From positions 1-35,527 of the forward strand of contig JAJYSL010000022.1 in the NCBI GenBank assembly GCA_021793595.1: a stretch of 35,527 nt of DNA, read 5' to 3'. This DNA is from Acidobacteriota bacterium (GTDB lineage: Bacteria > Acidobacteriota > Terriglobia > Terriglobales > Acidobacteriaceae). Below, in pieces: positions 22,259-30,369 of this stretch; positions within the stretch are counted from its first letter, which is position 1; each line of letters opens with the position of its first letter. Both the position numbers and the translations under genes were made by a program. The notes beneath the pieces were generated by a model that worked only from the letters and a program-made list of their open reading frames with translations, made no database searches and had not been told where the DNA came from.

Positions 22259-23734
22259 ATGAAAAATGAAGGAAAATTCGCCGATCTGCCTCCTGCAGAG
22301 CAAGCAACTTTGCTGCAGAAAGTGCGCTGCATCGCGCTATTCGCAAACCTGGACGAAAAGACGAATGAGTGTTTGCAGCGAGCTGATGTGATCGATGCCG
22401 AGTCAGGCGATTGCGTTCTGGGGCAAGAGCAGACCAAGCGATACTTCTGGATTCTGGTGGAAGGCGGCTTGCGCGCGGAGTACGTGGAACCGGATGGCAC
22501 GCGAAAGCCGCTGGCAACACATCATGGCTGTGAGACATTCGGCGAAGTGCCACTGCTGACGGGTTCAGTCAGTCGTGTGGAATGCACCATGATCGAGCCC
22601 AGCCGTCTGCTGCGGGTGGAAGAGGATTCTTTCTGGCAGTTGATGACGACATGCCCGAGTGTGCGCAAAGGAGTTCTTGCCAACCTGACCATGCGTCAGC
22701 AGGGACTGCAAGGCATCCTGCTGCAGCGGGAGAAGATGGCTTCGCTGGGAACCATGGCCGCGGGCCTGATGCATGAACTGAATAATCCAGGCAGCGCCGC
22801 CAAGCGTGCCAGCATGCAACTGCGGGAGAGCCTGACACGTTTGCAGGAGTTGAATCTTCGCACCTGCCGCATGGGCCTGCAGCCGGAGGAGTTGGGTTGC
22901 ATCTCCGATTTGCAACACTACATTCTGCAGCCCCAGAAATCCGTCTCGATGAATTCGCTGGAGCAGGCGGACGCTGAGGAATCGCTATGCGAGTGGCTAG
23001 ATCAAGCGGGAGTGCAGGACTCGTGGAAGCTGGCTCCTCCGCTGGCCGGCATGGGATTGACGGCCGAAAAACTGGAATGCCTGCGCACGAGTTTTCGACC
23101 GGCAGCGTTGACCGAAACCTTCCAGTGGGTGGAAGCGCTGGTGAGCAGCGTGCAGCAGTTGGACACGATTGAGGAAAGCATTACCCGGGTGACGGAATTG
23201 GTGATGGCCGTCAAACATTATTCCTACGCAGAGAAAATGTGCTGTGCGGCAGTCGATGTTCACAAGAGTCTGCAGAGCGCGCTGATGATTCTTGGACACA
23301 AAATTCGCCACAAAGAAATTCAGATATCGAAAATGTTTAGCGCCGATGTGCCAATTCTGGAGTCAGCGGCAACGGGGCTGCACCAGGTGTGGATGAACCT
23401 GCTGGACAACGCCGTGGATGCGGCGCCGCAGAGGGGACACGTCACCGTACGAACCTGGGTAGAGAACGGCAAGATTCTGGTGAGCGTCTGCGATGACGGC
23501 GCGGGAATCCCGGCGGAGAATCGACGACATATCTTCGAGCCATTCTTCACCAGCAAGCCGGAGGGAGTGGGCACCGGATTGGGGTTGAGCATCGCTTATA
23601 AAATTGTGACCAAGCATTTTGGCGGCGATATTCGATTTGAGTCTGAGCCGGGGAAAACCGAATTTATTGTGCAGTTGCCACAGCATCCCCCGGTGCCAGA
23701 GACGCAAACAGAGACAGCCAAGCAAGAGGCGTAG
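22259..23734 (+). CDS. Cyclic-nucleotide-binding-domain histidine kinase
   Basis: The 491-residue protein lacks membrane segments, so it should sense signals in the cytoplasm. Residues about 25-145 form a CRP-like sensor domain with FGEVPLL (94-100) and GSVSRVE, where Arg106 could contact a cyclic phosphate but the usual following alanine is not kept. The dimerisation and phospho-acceptor helix is LGTMAAGLMHELNNPGSAAK with His172. The ATPase domain follows: N-box QVWMNLLDNAVDAA (376-389), G1 DDGAGIP (412-418), F-box IFEPFFTSKPEG and G2 GTGLGLS (438-444). It likely autophosphorylates and passes phosphate to the receiver of the preceding gene, with which it shares an operon. No strong ribosome site precedes the ATG. 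Whether the sensor binds cAMP, another nucleotide or nothing is unresolved. Confidence 0.9.
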   Translation: MKNEGKFADLPPAEQATLLQKVRCIALFANLDEKTNECLQRADVIDAESGDCVLGQEQTKRYFWILVEGGLRAEYVEPDGTRKPLATHHGCETFGEVPLLTGSVSRVECTMIEPSRLLRVEEDSFWQLMTTCPSVRKGVLANLTMRQQGLQGILLQREKMASLGTMAAGLMHELNNPGSAAKRASMQLRESLTRLQELNLRTCRMGLQPEELGCISDLQHYILQPQKSVSMNSLEQADAEESLCEWLDQAGVQDSWKLAPPLAGMGLTAEKLECLRTSFRPAALTETFQWVEALVSSVQQLDTIEESITRVTELVMAVKHYSYAEKMCCAAVDVHKSLQSALMILGHKIRHKEIQISKMFSADVPILESAATGLHQVWMNLLDNAVDAAPQRGHVTVRTWVENGKILVSVCDDGAGIPAENRRHIFEPFFTSKPEGVGTGLGLSIAYKIVTKHFGGDIRFESEPGKTEFIVQLPQHPPVPETQTETAKQEA

Positions 23735-23824
23735 ACTGACTCCTACCAAATTCGTCGCGGCGACCGCCGCTTGATGGAATTCCCAGATAGAAAATCCAGC
23801 AGAAGAGAGTGAAGAGCAAGGATC

Positions 23825-23871
23825 TCCCGTGCCTTCCGCAACGGCGGAGGAGACTCGGGACATTTATTTTC
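23825..23871 (+). terminator. Probable intrinsic terminator of the kinase operon
   Basis: An inner stem CTTCCGC (23833-23839) / GCGGAGG (23844-23850, one G-U pair) with an AACG loop sits inside outer arms TCCCG (23825-23829) and CGGGA (23856-23860), followed by CATTTATTTTC. It lies about 90 bases after the histidine kinase stop, in the right orientation. Confidence 0.5.
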
Positions 23872-23954
23872 TGAGCAAGGGGAGGGTGGACACGAAGCGC
23901 TACGGCAAAACCAGAATTACTCTGCGTGGACGGAACAACAGGTTCCTCGAGTGC

Positions 23955-23970
23955 GGTCGCCGCGGCGACC
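23955..23970. repeat. Perfect 16-base palindrome
   Basis: GGTCGCCGCGGCGACC is its own reverse complement. It lies about 50 bases beyond the end of the TonB-dependent receptor gene (minus strand) and could form a strong hairpin in its transcript, but no T-tract follows. Confidence 0.5.
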
Positions 23971-24022
23971 AAGGATGACAACCCCTTTCCTTTTCCTTTC
24001 TTACCGCAGTGCTGCGTTTGCT

Positions 24023-26959
24023 CTAGAAATTGAAAACGGCAGTCAAAAAGATGCTGCGATTGCCGGAGGTCCGCGGTCCGAAGAAGCCACCCGCCAACGA
24101 TTGAGACTTGCCGAAGAATGGCGAAATCAAGGTACCGTTCGGCGCGGCAAGATTTTGTCGATTGAAGATGTTGGCGCCGAAAGCCCCCAGCGTGAGGCTG
24201 TATTTGCGGGGGACGGCGACGTCCAACCTTCCGGGACCACCCTGATTGCCGCTGAGGCCGCGGCCACCGAGACCGCCGCCGTGCCCGTGATAGCCGGGGC
24301 CGCCTTTTGCATAACTCAATTTTGGGCCGAAGCCGATTACTTTGGAGACCCGCAAATTCAGGCTGTAATTCGACGGTCCGGTGCCTGATCCGTAGGGAAT
24401 GATCTTTTCATTGGTGCCGATGGGGTTTGCATCAAGACAGCCGTAGGAGGTGGCGTAGTAGCGCGTCGAATTGGTGCCGGGGGCGCAATCCGATGCGGGG
24501 GCGTAGGCGGGTCGAGCGTTGAACTGGTTGTTGGCCGTCAAATCGCTGCCGATTTTGATCGTGTACGGAGTTCCCGAGTTATAGACAAAGAACGGTGCGA
24601 AGGAGACGGCATACGGGAGGTTTACGTTACCGAGAATCAGGAAGCGATTGCGGATCGAGAAAGTCGTTGGTCCGTAATCCTGTCCCGGGTCGCTGGCATT
24701 CGATGGGAAATGCGAAACCCCGGAGGTGTCGCCCTTGGCATTGGTATAAGCGTAATAGCTGAAAATGGTCAGTTTTTTCAGTTGGGCATGCACGGTCGCC
24801 ATGAGCTGGTCTTCGCGATAGACCCCACCAGACTGAAACTGATAGATGTTTGTGGCTGGGGCGGTCAGCGGCGCGTTGGGATAGGTGTTGGTGGCGCCAT
24901 TGAAATACGGTGCGGTGGTGTTGTTGCTTAAGAAGTCGTGAATGCCGCGGCTGTATAGATAGGTAATGTTTCCGGTGACCCCTTTGGAAATCTGGCGATC
25001 GACGCCGATGGCGGCTTGCATATCCAGCGCTGCGTGGAAGTTGGGAGCGATTGTCCAATACGTGGGCGCGGAAGTGGAGGAGGTCGGATTGGGCGGCTTC
25101 ACGGGATTGCCGGGACTGGTTTCGGTGTAGCCGGTGGGATTGGTGACGGTATAAATCTGCTGATTCGACAACTCCCCAGGCGTTGTGGGCAGGTTGTTGC
25201 GGATGGTGGAAAGGATGTAGGGCGCGCCATAGGTGCCATTGGGTATGGTGAAGCGCTGGTAGAACCATCCGTAGCCTGCACGAACCACGGTCTTTGGTTT
25301 GTCCTTGCCGTGGCCGAGAGCGTAGGCCAGGTAAATACGGGGTGCGAAATCGCTCTTATCGTGAATTTCATTCTGCGTTTCCCAGCGCAGGCCGTAGCTG
25401 AAGGTCAATTTCTTATTGACGGCAAAGTCGTCCTGATAGAACAAGGCCAGGTCAAACGGAATGGCCCGGGCAGTGTAAGCGTTATGGTTGACCACCGTGA
25501 CGGTATATTGCTGCGGGGTGCGGTTGAGATATTCGGGAAGAGACTGGAACGTGTAAGAACCATTGGTACCGGCGTTGGAGTAATTGGCGTCGCGATAGGC
25601 GCGAAGGCGCAGGCCAAAATTCAGCGCGTGGCGGCCTATGGAGCCGGTGAAATAATCCTGTAGTTCGTAGTCGTCCTGATTGTCGCGGGTGGTGCCGGAG
25701 TTGTTGCCGCCATCGACGAATGCGCCGGAGACGGAGACGCTGGGCATGGTGTACTGCGAGGACTGGTTGTTGCGAATGCGGCGGTAGCGGAAGCGGATGT
25801 TGTCGACGAAGTTCTTGCTGAGCACGAGGCTGTCCATGGCCTGCAGGGTGTTCTCCTGATTCAGTCCATTTGTGGCCTGTTCTTGAAGGGCCAATGGGCC
25901 AACGCCGCCGTTGGTAAATGAGGCGCGATAGTAGTCATAGTGGGCCGTCATGGAATTCGACTGGCCTAATTGCCAGTCGAAGCGCTGGCCGACGTCGAGA
26001 CGGCTGCTGGGATTGCTGATGGTCGCATTGTAGGGTGTTCCGTTGGTGTTGGCAGCGGTGACGCTCCCAGGATCGATGGCGTCAATCACTGATTGGAAGT
26101 GCTGGGAGCGGTTGAAGATGCTGGAAAAAAAAGAGGACTGCTTTGTCATGGGGCCGCCGATGTCCGCGTGGAGGAAGTAGACGTAATAAGGGGGCTCTAC
26201 GATCAGCGGCGAGCCAGCAAGACGATTGGAGTTCAGGATCGGGTTCTGGGCGTCGAATGGGGAGTCATTGCCCATGGAAAAAACGTGTCCATGCAAATGG
26301 CCGGTGCCGGCTTTGGTGTAGATTTCAATGCGGCCGTAGCCGAGGCTGTCAAACTCTGCCGAAAAGGGGTTCTGATTGATGACAATTTCGCGAATGTCCT
26401 CCTTGGGCGGAATTTGGCCGCCGGAGAAGCCGTCAATATAGATCTGACCGCCATTGGGACCGGCCGATGGGCCCGCCAGGGCTTGCAGGTCGGTCGCCAA
26501 CTGATCGGGATCGTCGGAGAGCGCGTTGAGGTCCGCGCCTTTGATAACCACCGCGTTGGCATTCGACACCGGGGACGTGTCGATGGTGGAGGTTTCGCCG
26601 CTGACGTGCACCTGTTGCGTCTGGGCCGCGATGGTCAATGCGATGTTCAGAGTTCTGGTGGCGCCGGGAGAGATGACAACTCCTTTGGACTCAAATGGGG
26701 TGAAACCCTGGATGGAAGTATCGACAGTGTATTGACCCGGGGCTACGCCGTTGAAGTGGTACAGGCCGGTGCCGCCGCTGGTGGTGTTGAGGGTTTTACC
26801 ATTGCCGGAAAGAGTGACGGAGGCGCCGGGAATGATGGCGCCGGTGGGGTCCGCTACGACACCGCGTAAATTCCCGGTGGCTTGCTGCCCGAAAAAAGTC
26901 GAGATAAGGAGGAATGGCAGGACAAGTAAGGCAGAGATCTTAAAGCGAAGATGAGCCAC
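24023..26959 (-). CDS. Oar-type TonB-dependent outer-membrane receptor
   Basis: The 978-residue protein has a signal peptide (about 1-26, ending FGQQ), an N-terminal carboxypeptidase-regulatory-like beta-sandwich (GNLRGVVADPTGAIIPGASV to about residue 115), a plug domain (IREIVINQNPFSAEFDSLGY then GRIEIYTKAGTG) and a long beta-barrel ending in the aromatic-terminated FLTAVFNF expected for outer-membrane insertion. This is the Oar/Cna-B-like receptor class that is greatly expanded in Acidobacteria and takes up large or scarce substrates using TonB energy; the substrate is unknown. Near the C-terminus a glycine/histidine-rich loop (GYHGHGGGLGGRGLSGNQGG) interrupts the barrel. The start is GTG with a modest GGA-type ribosome site; a palindrome lies 30 bases upstream. 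The gene stands alone between the signalling operon and the polysaccharide locus. Confidence 0.92.
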   Translation of the reverse strand: MAHLRFKISALLVLPFLLISTFFGQQATGNLRGVVADPTGAIIPGASVTLSGNGKTLNTTSGGTGLYHFNGVAPGQYTVDTSIQGFTPFESKGVVISPGATRTLNIALTIAAQTQQVHVSGETSTIDTSPVSNANAVVIKGADLNALSDDPDQLATDLQALAGPSAGPNGGQIYIDGFSGGQIPPKEDIREIVINQNPFSAEFDSLGYGRIEIYTKAGTGHLHGHVFSMGNDSPFDAQNPILNSNRLAGSPLIVEPPYYVYFLHADIGGPMTKQSSFFSSIFNRSQHFQSVIDAIDPGSVTAANTNGTPYNATISNPSSRLDVGQRFDWQLGQSNSMTAHYDYYRASFTNGGVGPLALQEQATNGLNQENTLQAMDSLVLSKNFVDNIRFRYRRIRNNQSSQYTMPSVSVSGAFVDGGNNSGTTRDNQDDYELQDYFTGSIGRHALNFGLRLRAYRDANYSNAGTNGSYTFQSLPEYLNRTPQQYTVTVVNHNAYTARAIPFDLALFYQDDFAVNKKLTFSYGLRWETQNEIHDKSDFAPRIYLAYALGHGKDKPKTVVRAGYGWFYQRFTIPNGTYGAPYILSTIRNNLPTTPGELSNQQIYTVTNPTGYTETSPGNPVKPPNPTSSTSAPTYWTIAPNFHAALDMQAAIGVDRQISKGVTGNITYLYSRGIHDFLSNNTTAPYFNGATNTYPNAPLTAPATNIYQFQSGGVYREDQLMATVHAQLKKLTIFSYYAYTNAKGDTSGVSHFPSNASDPGQDYGPTTFSIRNRFLILGNVNLPYAVSFAPFFVYNSGTPYTIKIGSDLTANNQFNARPAYAPASDCAPGTNSTRYYATSYGCLDANPIGTNEKIIPYGSGTGPSNYSLNLRVSKVIGFGPKLSYAKGGPGYHGHGGGLGGRGLSGNQGGPGRLDVAVPRKYSLTLGAFGANIFNRQNLAAPNGTLISPFFGKSQSLAGGFFGPRTSGNRSIFLTAVFNF

Positions 26960-26988
26960 AGACAGTTTCCTTTTCCGTCGGAGTCTTG

Positions 26989-27007
26989 CGTCTTAGTAAC
27001 TAAGACG
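26989..27007. promoter_or_regulatory. Palindromic operator candidate upstream of the TonB receptor
   Basis: CGTCTTAG (26989-26996) and CTAAGACG (27000-27007) are perfect 8-bp arms around TAA. It lies 30 bases upstream of the receptor start codon on the minus strand, where a regulator or a leader hairpin could act. I cannot name the cognate regulator. Confidence 0.5.
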
Positions 27008-27091
27008 GGGGAGGGGTGTAAAAAGCCTCAACAATCAGAATAAATCGGTGAAATTCATGCAACAGAAATGGGGAAACGGAATTTGCGATCG

Positions 27092-27117
27092 GGAGAAAGG
27101 GCTATGAAACTTTCTCC
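27092..27117. repeat. Perfect 8-bp inverted repeat
   Basis: GGAGAAAG (27092-27099) and CTTTCTCC (27110-27117) flank a 10-base loop in the divergent region. Either strand exposes an SD-like purine run in one arm. Role unknown. Confidence 0.4.
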
Positions 27118-27277
27118 ACGGGAGGGGAATCGGCGGCCGTGCGGGTGAGCTGGAGACGCGACTTTTGAGGCAAGCACTCGCCCAAAAATGTTTGGTATAT
27201 AGCGAAAGCATTCAACGCGGGAGCCCTTCAGTCTCAATTATGCTTGGAAAAAGGGCGAAATCGGAGGGTCCTGAACA

Positions 27278-28075
27278 ATGCCGTTGCAGAAGACCCAGCG
27301 TTTGGAGGGTGGTCGGCGATTGCGCGAAGGCGCGCGCTCTCAGCCTCCGCTTGTCTCGATTGTCACAGTTGTCTTTCGCGCGGCTCACGAACTTCCTCCC
27401 TTGCTCGAAAGCATTCTGGCCAACCGCGACCAGGATACCGAGTGGATCGTCATCGACGGCGGCTCCGACGATGGAACCCTGGAAATCCTACACCGCTACG
27501 ATGATGCCATTGACTACTGGATGAGCGAGCCCGACCGCGGAATCTACGATGCCATGAACAAGGGCATTGCGGCGGCAACCGGCGAGTACATCCTGCACCT
27601 GAATGCCGGCGATCGCTTGTTGTGCATTCCCCGTGAGGAACTGCACCGCTGCCTGGACGAGGGTGTTGACATCGCCTGTTTCACCGTGAAGATGGCGGGC
27701 TGGGGCGAGCATCGTCCTAGGCTGTTTGGGTTACTCCAGCGCATCGACAACATATGGCACCATCAGGGGCAGTTTTACCGACGCAGCATTCATCCCGGTT
27801 ACGATCTTCGCTACCGCGTATATTCGGACTTTGACTGCAATCAGAAGTTGGTCAAAGCAGGCAAAACCGTCGCAGTGTTCCGAAAGGTGGTCGCTGAGAT
27901 GTATACCGTCGGGGCTTCCGGCTCAGGACCGAATACGGAGAAGCTCCGCATCGTTCGAACGAACTACGGAATTCATTATGTTGCTCTTGCGGTCCTCTGG
28001 CATAGCGCTGCCTTTGTAGCGCTGCGGTACCGATTGAAGCACGTGTTGACTTGGCTCGAATACCGCGGGAAATGA
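27278..28075 (+). CDS. Glycosyltransferase family 2 (surface polysaccharide)
   Basis: The 265-residue protein is a soluble GT-A-fold glycosyltransferase: PLVSIVTVVFRAAHELPPLL (about 25-44), then EWIVIDGGSDDGTLEIL for nucleotide-sugar binding, and SEPDRGIYDAMNKGIAAATG, the signature of WcaE/colanic-acid-type enzymes, followed by NAGDRL in place of a D-x-D metal motif. It should add a sugar from a nucleotide donor to a lipid-linked glycan at the cytoplasmic face. The ATG is supported by GGAGGG nine bases upstream. It begins the polysaccharide locus and converges on a truncated GT2 gene ten bases away. Donor and acceptor cannot be deduced. Confidence 0.9.
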   Translation: MPLQKTQRLEGGRRLREGARSQPPLVSIVTVVFRAAHELPPLLESILANRDQDTEWIVIDGGSDDGTLEILHRYDDAIDYWMSEPDRGIYDAMNKGIAAATGEYILHLNAGDRLLCIPREELHRCLDEGVDIACFTVKMAGWGEHRPRLFGLLQRIDNIWHHQGQFYRRSIHPGYDLRYRVYSDFDCNQKLVKAGKTVAVFRKVVAEMYTVGASGSGPNTEKLRIVRTNYGIHYVALAVLWHSAAFVALRYRLKHVLTWLEYRGK

Positions 28076-28084
28076 ATTTCGTTC

Positions 28085-28495
28085 TCACGCGAACAACTCG
28101 CGTTCGATGATCCTGCATGGGCACCAGACTGCACCCACCGCTTCGGCAGAAATTGGAGGTCTGTTGAGCAAGAACGGCTCGACCAATCTCTCGATGGCAT
28201 TGGGTAGCAGGACATCGTCGTCGCCGAGCAGAAGGAAAAATTCTCCGGTGGCGTGACGCAGGCAAAAATCGAAGTTGCCGACAAGGCCGAGGCGTTGTTT
28301 CTGCTGGAACAGGGCCACGCGGGGATCGCGAATTTCCTGAACGCGCAGGACGGTATCGTCCGTGGATGCGTCGTCCGATACAATCACTTCAACATCAGAA
28401 TAGGTCTGGGCGAGTGCGCTGCGGATGGCTCGAAGAGCCAGGCTGCTGCGATTGATAGTGGGAATTCCGATGGAGACTCGCCTGGGAACCGTCAT
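28085..28495 (-). CDS. Truncated glycosyltransferase family 2 protein
   Basis: The 136 residues cover only the nucleotide-binding half of a GT2 enzyme: RRVSIGIPTINRSSLALRAI, VEVIVSDDASTDDT and FFLLLGDDDVLLPNAIERL, with a clear D-D-D metal-binding stretch. It then stops soon after VWCPCRIIERELFA, where related proteins run on for another 150 or so residues containing the acceptor-binding part. The stop lies ten bases from the end of the convergent GT2 gene, so a deletion or rearrangement at that junction probably removed the 3' half. The ATG lacks a strong ribosome site. It is most likely a decaying gene, though a short active form cannot be excluded. Confidence 0.65.
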   Translation of the reverse strand: MTVPRRVSIGIPTINRSSLALRAIRSALAQTYSDVEVIVSDDASTDDTVLRVQEIRDPRVALFQQKQRLGLVGNFDFCLRHATGEFFLLLGDDDVLLPNAIERLVEPFLLNRPPISAEAVGAVWCPCRIIERELFA

Positions 28496-28672
28496 GATGG
28501 TTTAGTAACCAATTTACCATCTCGCGTTGTCTGCAAGGGTGGCTCAACCGGGTGACAATCGCGGACGGTACTGCCTGCAATGTGCGTAAACGAGACACAA
28601 GTGCCGCTGTAGATTTGGAGCCATTCTGAATTGGGAGCGGCGAGATGGATGGGGCAGCGCGTGTGAAGGTCG

Positions 28673-29254
28673 ATGGATAGAAAGTCCGCGGACATTTCCG
28701 GAAGTAGATTTCCATGGCGGTCGCGACTTGCGAAGCAGTTGCCGCCGGGACAATTTGTGCGTTATCTGATGGTGGGCGTGTGGAACACCGTTTTTGGATA
28801 CAGCTTGTACGCGCTGTTGACGGCGCTGCTGATGCCGAGAGTGCGTTTCGGATATATCTACGCCTCGGTAGCCTCAAACCTGCTGGCGATCACACTCGCA
28901 TACTTTTGTTACAAGTTTTTCATCTTCAAGACGCAGGGACATTATCTGGCGGAGTGGTTGCGCTGCATCGTGGTCTACGGCAGTGCCTTGTTGCCCGGGT
29001 TGGTGTTGCTGCCGCTGCTGGTGGAAGGGCTGCATACCGGGTTTCATCTGGGGCGGAGCGCTCCCTACGTCGCCGGGGCTCTGTTGACGGGGCTGACCGT
29101 CATCTACAGTTTCCTGGGCCACAAGAATTTTTCTTTTCGTGTTCCGGACAAAGCCACGCAGGATGCGGCCACGATCGTAGTGAACCCCTCAATCGAGAGC
29201 GTTGAGGAGCGCTCGATGGCTGAGCCGGCGACGAAAGCTGCACGACCCGTTTAA
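28673..29254 (+). CDS. GtrA-family membrane protein (polyprenyl-sugar flippase-like)
   Basis: The 193-residue protein has four predicted membrane helices and GtrA-family motifs: FVRYLMVGVWNTVFGYSLYA in helix 1, NLLAITLAYFCYKFFIF across helix 2 with the typical K-F-x-I-F end, and YSFLGHKNFSF closing helix 4. GtrA proteins are thought to move undecaprenyl-phosphate-linked sugars across the inner membrane for periplasmic glycosylation. AAGG lies five bases upstream of the ATG. A GtrB-like synthase follows 77 bases downstream on the same strand, the classic partner that makes the lipid-linked sugar. The final 40 residues are a hydrophilic tail not typical of the core family. Confidence 0.88.
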   Translation: MDRKSADISGSRFPWRSRLAKQLPPGQFVRYLMVGVWNTVFGYSLYALLTALLMPRVRFGYIYASVASNLLAITLAYFCYKFFIFKTQGHYLAEWLRCIVVYGSALLPGLVLLPLLVEGLHTGFHLGRSAPYVAGALLTGLTVIYSFLGHKNFSFRVPDKATQDAATIVVNPSIESVEERSMAEPATKAARPV

Positions 29255-29331
29255 AGGTTTGGGGAACCCTTACAATTCTGGTATCTGGCTGACGTACGGA
29301 GCTGGAGTGCATCCAAATAACGCGAGGCAAC

Positions 29332-30318
29332 GTGAAGACGATCAGCATTATTACTCCCTGCTACAACGAAGAAGATAATGTCGTCGAACTGTATACGCGG
29401 GTGCGCAACGTGATTGCAGCGCTGGGGCGATACAAGTACGAGCACATCTTTATCGACAACGCTTCTGAGGACAGCACGGTCGCGGTGTTGAAGGGCCTGG
29501 CGGCGGCCGATCCGAACGTGAAGATTATTGTGAACTCGCGCAACTTCGGCCATATCCGGTCGCCGATGCATGCCTTTTGGCAGGCGCAGGGAGATGCAGT
29601 CATCGGCATTGTGGCCGACTTGCAGGACCCGCCGGAGATGATTGCCGACCTGGTGCAGGGGTGGGAGGAAGGCTACTCCATGGTGCTGGCGATCAAGCGC
29701 ACCAGCGGAGAGCATCCGCTGATGTTCTGGGCGCGCAAGAAATATTACGCGTTGGTGAATCGGCTGTCGTCGATTGAGACGTTCGAGAATTTTACCGGGT
29801 TTGGATTGTATGACCGGCGCGTGGTGGACCTGGTGAAGTCGTTTGCCGATCCATATCCGTATTTTCGCGGGATCATTGCGGACATTGGCCTGCCGCACAA
29901 AAAGATTTATTACGACCAGCCGGGACGCAAGCGCGGCATCACGAAAAACAATTTTTATACGCTGTACGACTACGGCATGCTGGGCATCATTAATCATTCC
30001 AAGGTGCCGCTGCGGCTGATGACGTTTACGGGATTCGTTGGAGCGCTGCTTTCCTTCCTGACGGGCATGACGTATCTGGTGTACAAGCTGCTGTTCTGGC
30101 GGAGCTTTTCTGTCGGGATCGCGCCGGTGGTGATTGGGATGTTCTTCGTCAGCTCCATCCTGCTGGTATCGATGGGGGTGATGGGGGAATACGTTGGCGC
30201 CATTCATACCCAGATTCAGCGGCGACCGTTTGCGGTGGAACGCGAGCGGGTGAACTTTGAGACGCCGCCACAGTTGCCGTTGGGCACGGAGACGGAAGCA
30301 ATACGCGTAAAAGAGTGA
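29332..30318 (+). CDS. GtrB/DPM1-like polyprenyl-phosphate glycosyltransferase (GT2)
   Basis: The 328-residue protein has a GT2 catalytic domain (ISIITPCYNEEDNVVELYTR, HIFIDNASEDST, NSRNFGHIRSPMHAFW and the metal-binding VADLQDPPEM) followed by two C-terminal membrane helices (LMTFTGFVGALLSFLTGMTY and VVIGMFFVSSILLVSMGVMG). This plan belongs to the GtrB/DPM1 group, which transfers a sugar from a nucleotide donor to undecaprenyl phosphate on the inner membrane. The GTG start has GAGG four bases upstream. It pairs with the GtrA gene just upstream; the GT-C-like membrane protein that converges on it could be the third component that uses the flipped sugar. Confidence 0.9.
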   Translation: MKTISIITPCYNEEDNVVELYTRVRNVIAALGRYKYEHIFIDNASEDSTVAVLKGLAAADPNVKIIVNSRNFGHIRSPMHAFWQAQGDAVIGIVADLQDPPEMIADLVQGWEEGYSMVLAIKRTSGEHPLMFWARKKYYALVNRLSSIETFENFTGFGLYDRRVVDLVKSFADPYPYFRGIIADIGLPHKKIYYDQPGRKRGITKNNFYTLYDYGMLGIINHSKVPLRLMTFTGFVGALLSFLTGMTYLVYKLLFWRSFSVGIAPVVIGMFFVSSILLVSMGVMGEYVGAIHTQIQRRPFAVERERVNFETPPQLPLGTETEAIRVKE

Positions 30319-30369
30319 GATTTAATTAGATTTCGTTTGAATAATCGGGCGGGCAGATGCTGCTAGATT

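Larger units (their letters stand above)
26960..27277. promoter_or_regulatory. Divergent region between TonB receptor and GT2 gene
   Basis: This 318-base stretch has no gene. It holds the inverted repeats at 26989-27007 and 27092-27117 (listed separately) and an extended -10-like TGGTATATA around 27193-27201 that could serve the plus-strand glycosyltransferase, though no matching -35 is evident. Confidence 0.4.

Noticed and set aside
26093..26869. 258-codon plus-strand frame inside the TonB-receptor gene
   Set aside because: It is antisense to the conserved plug and carboxypeptidase-regulatory domains and has no recognisable features.
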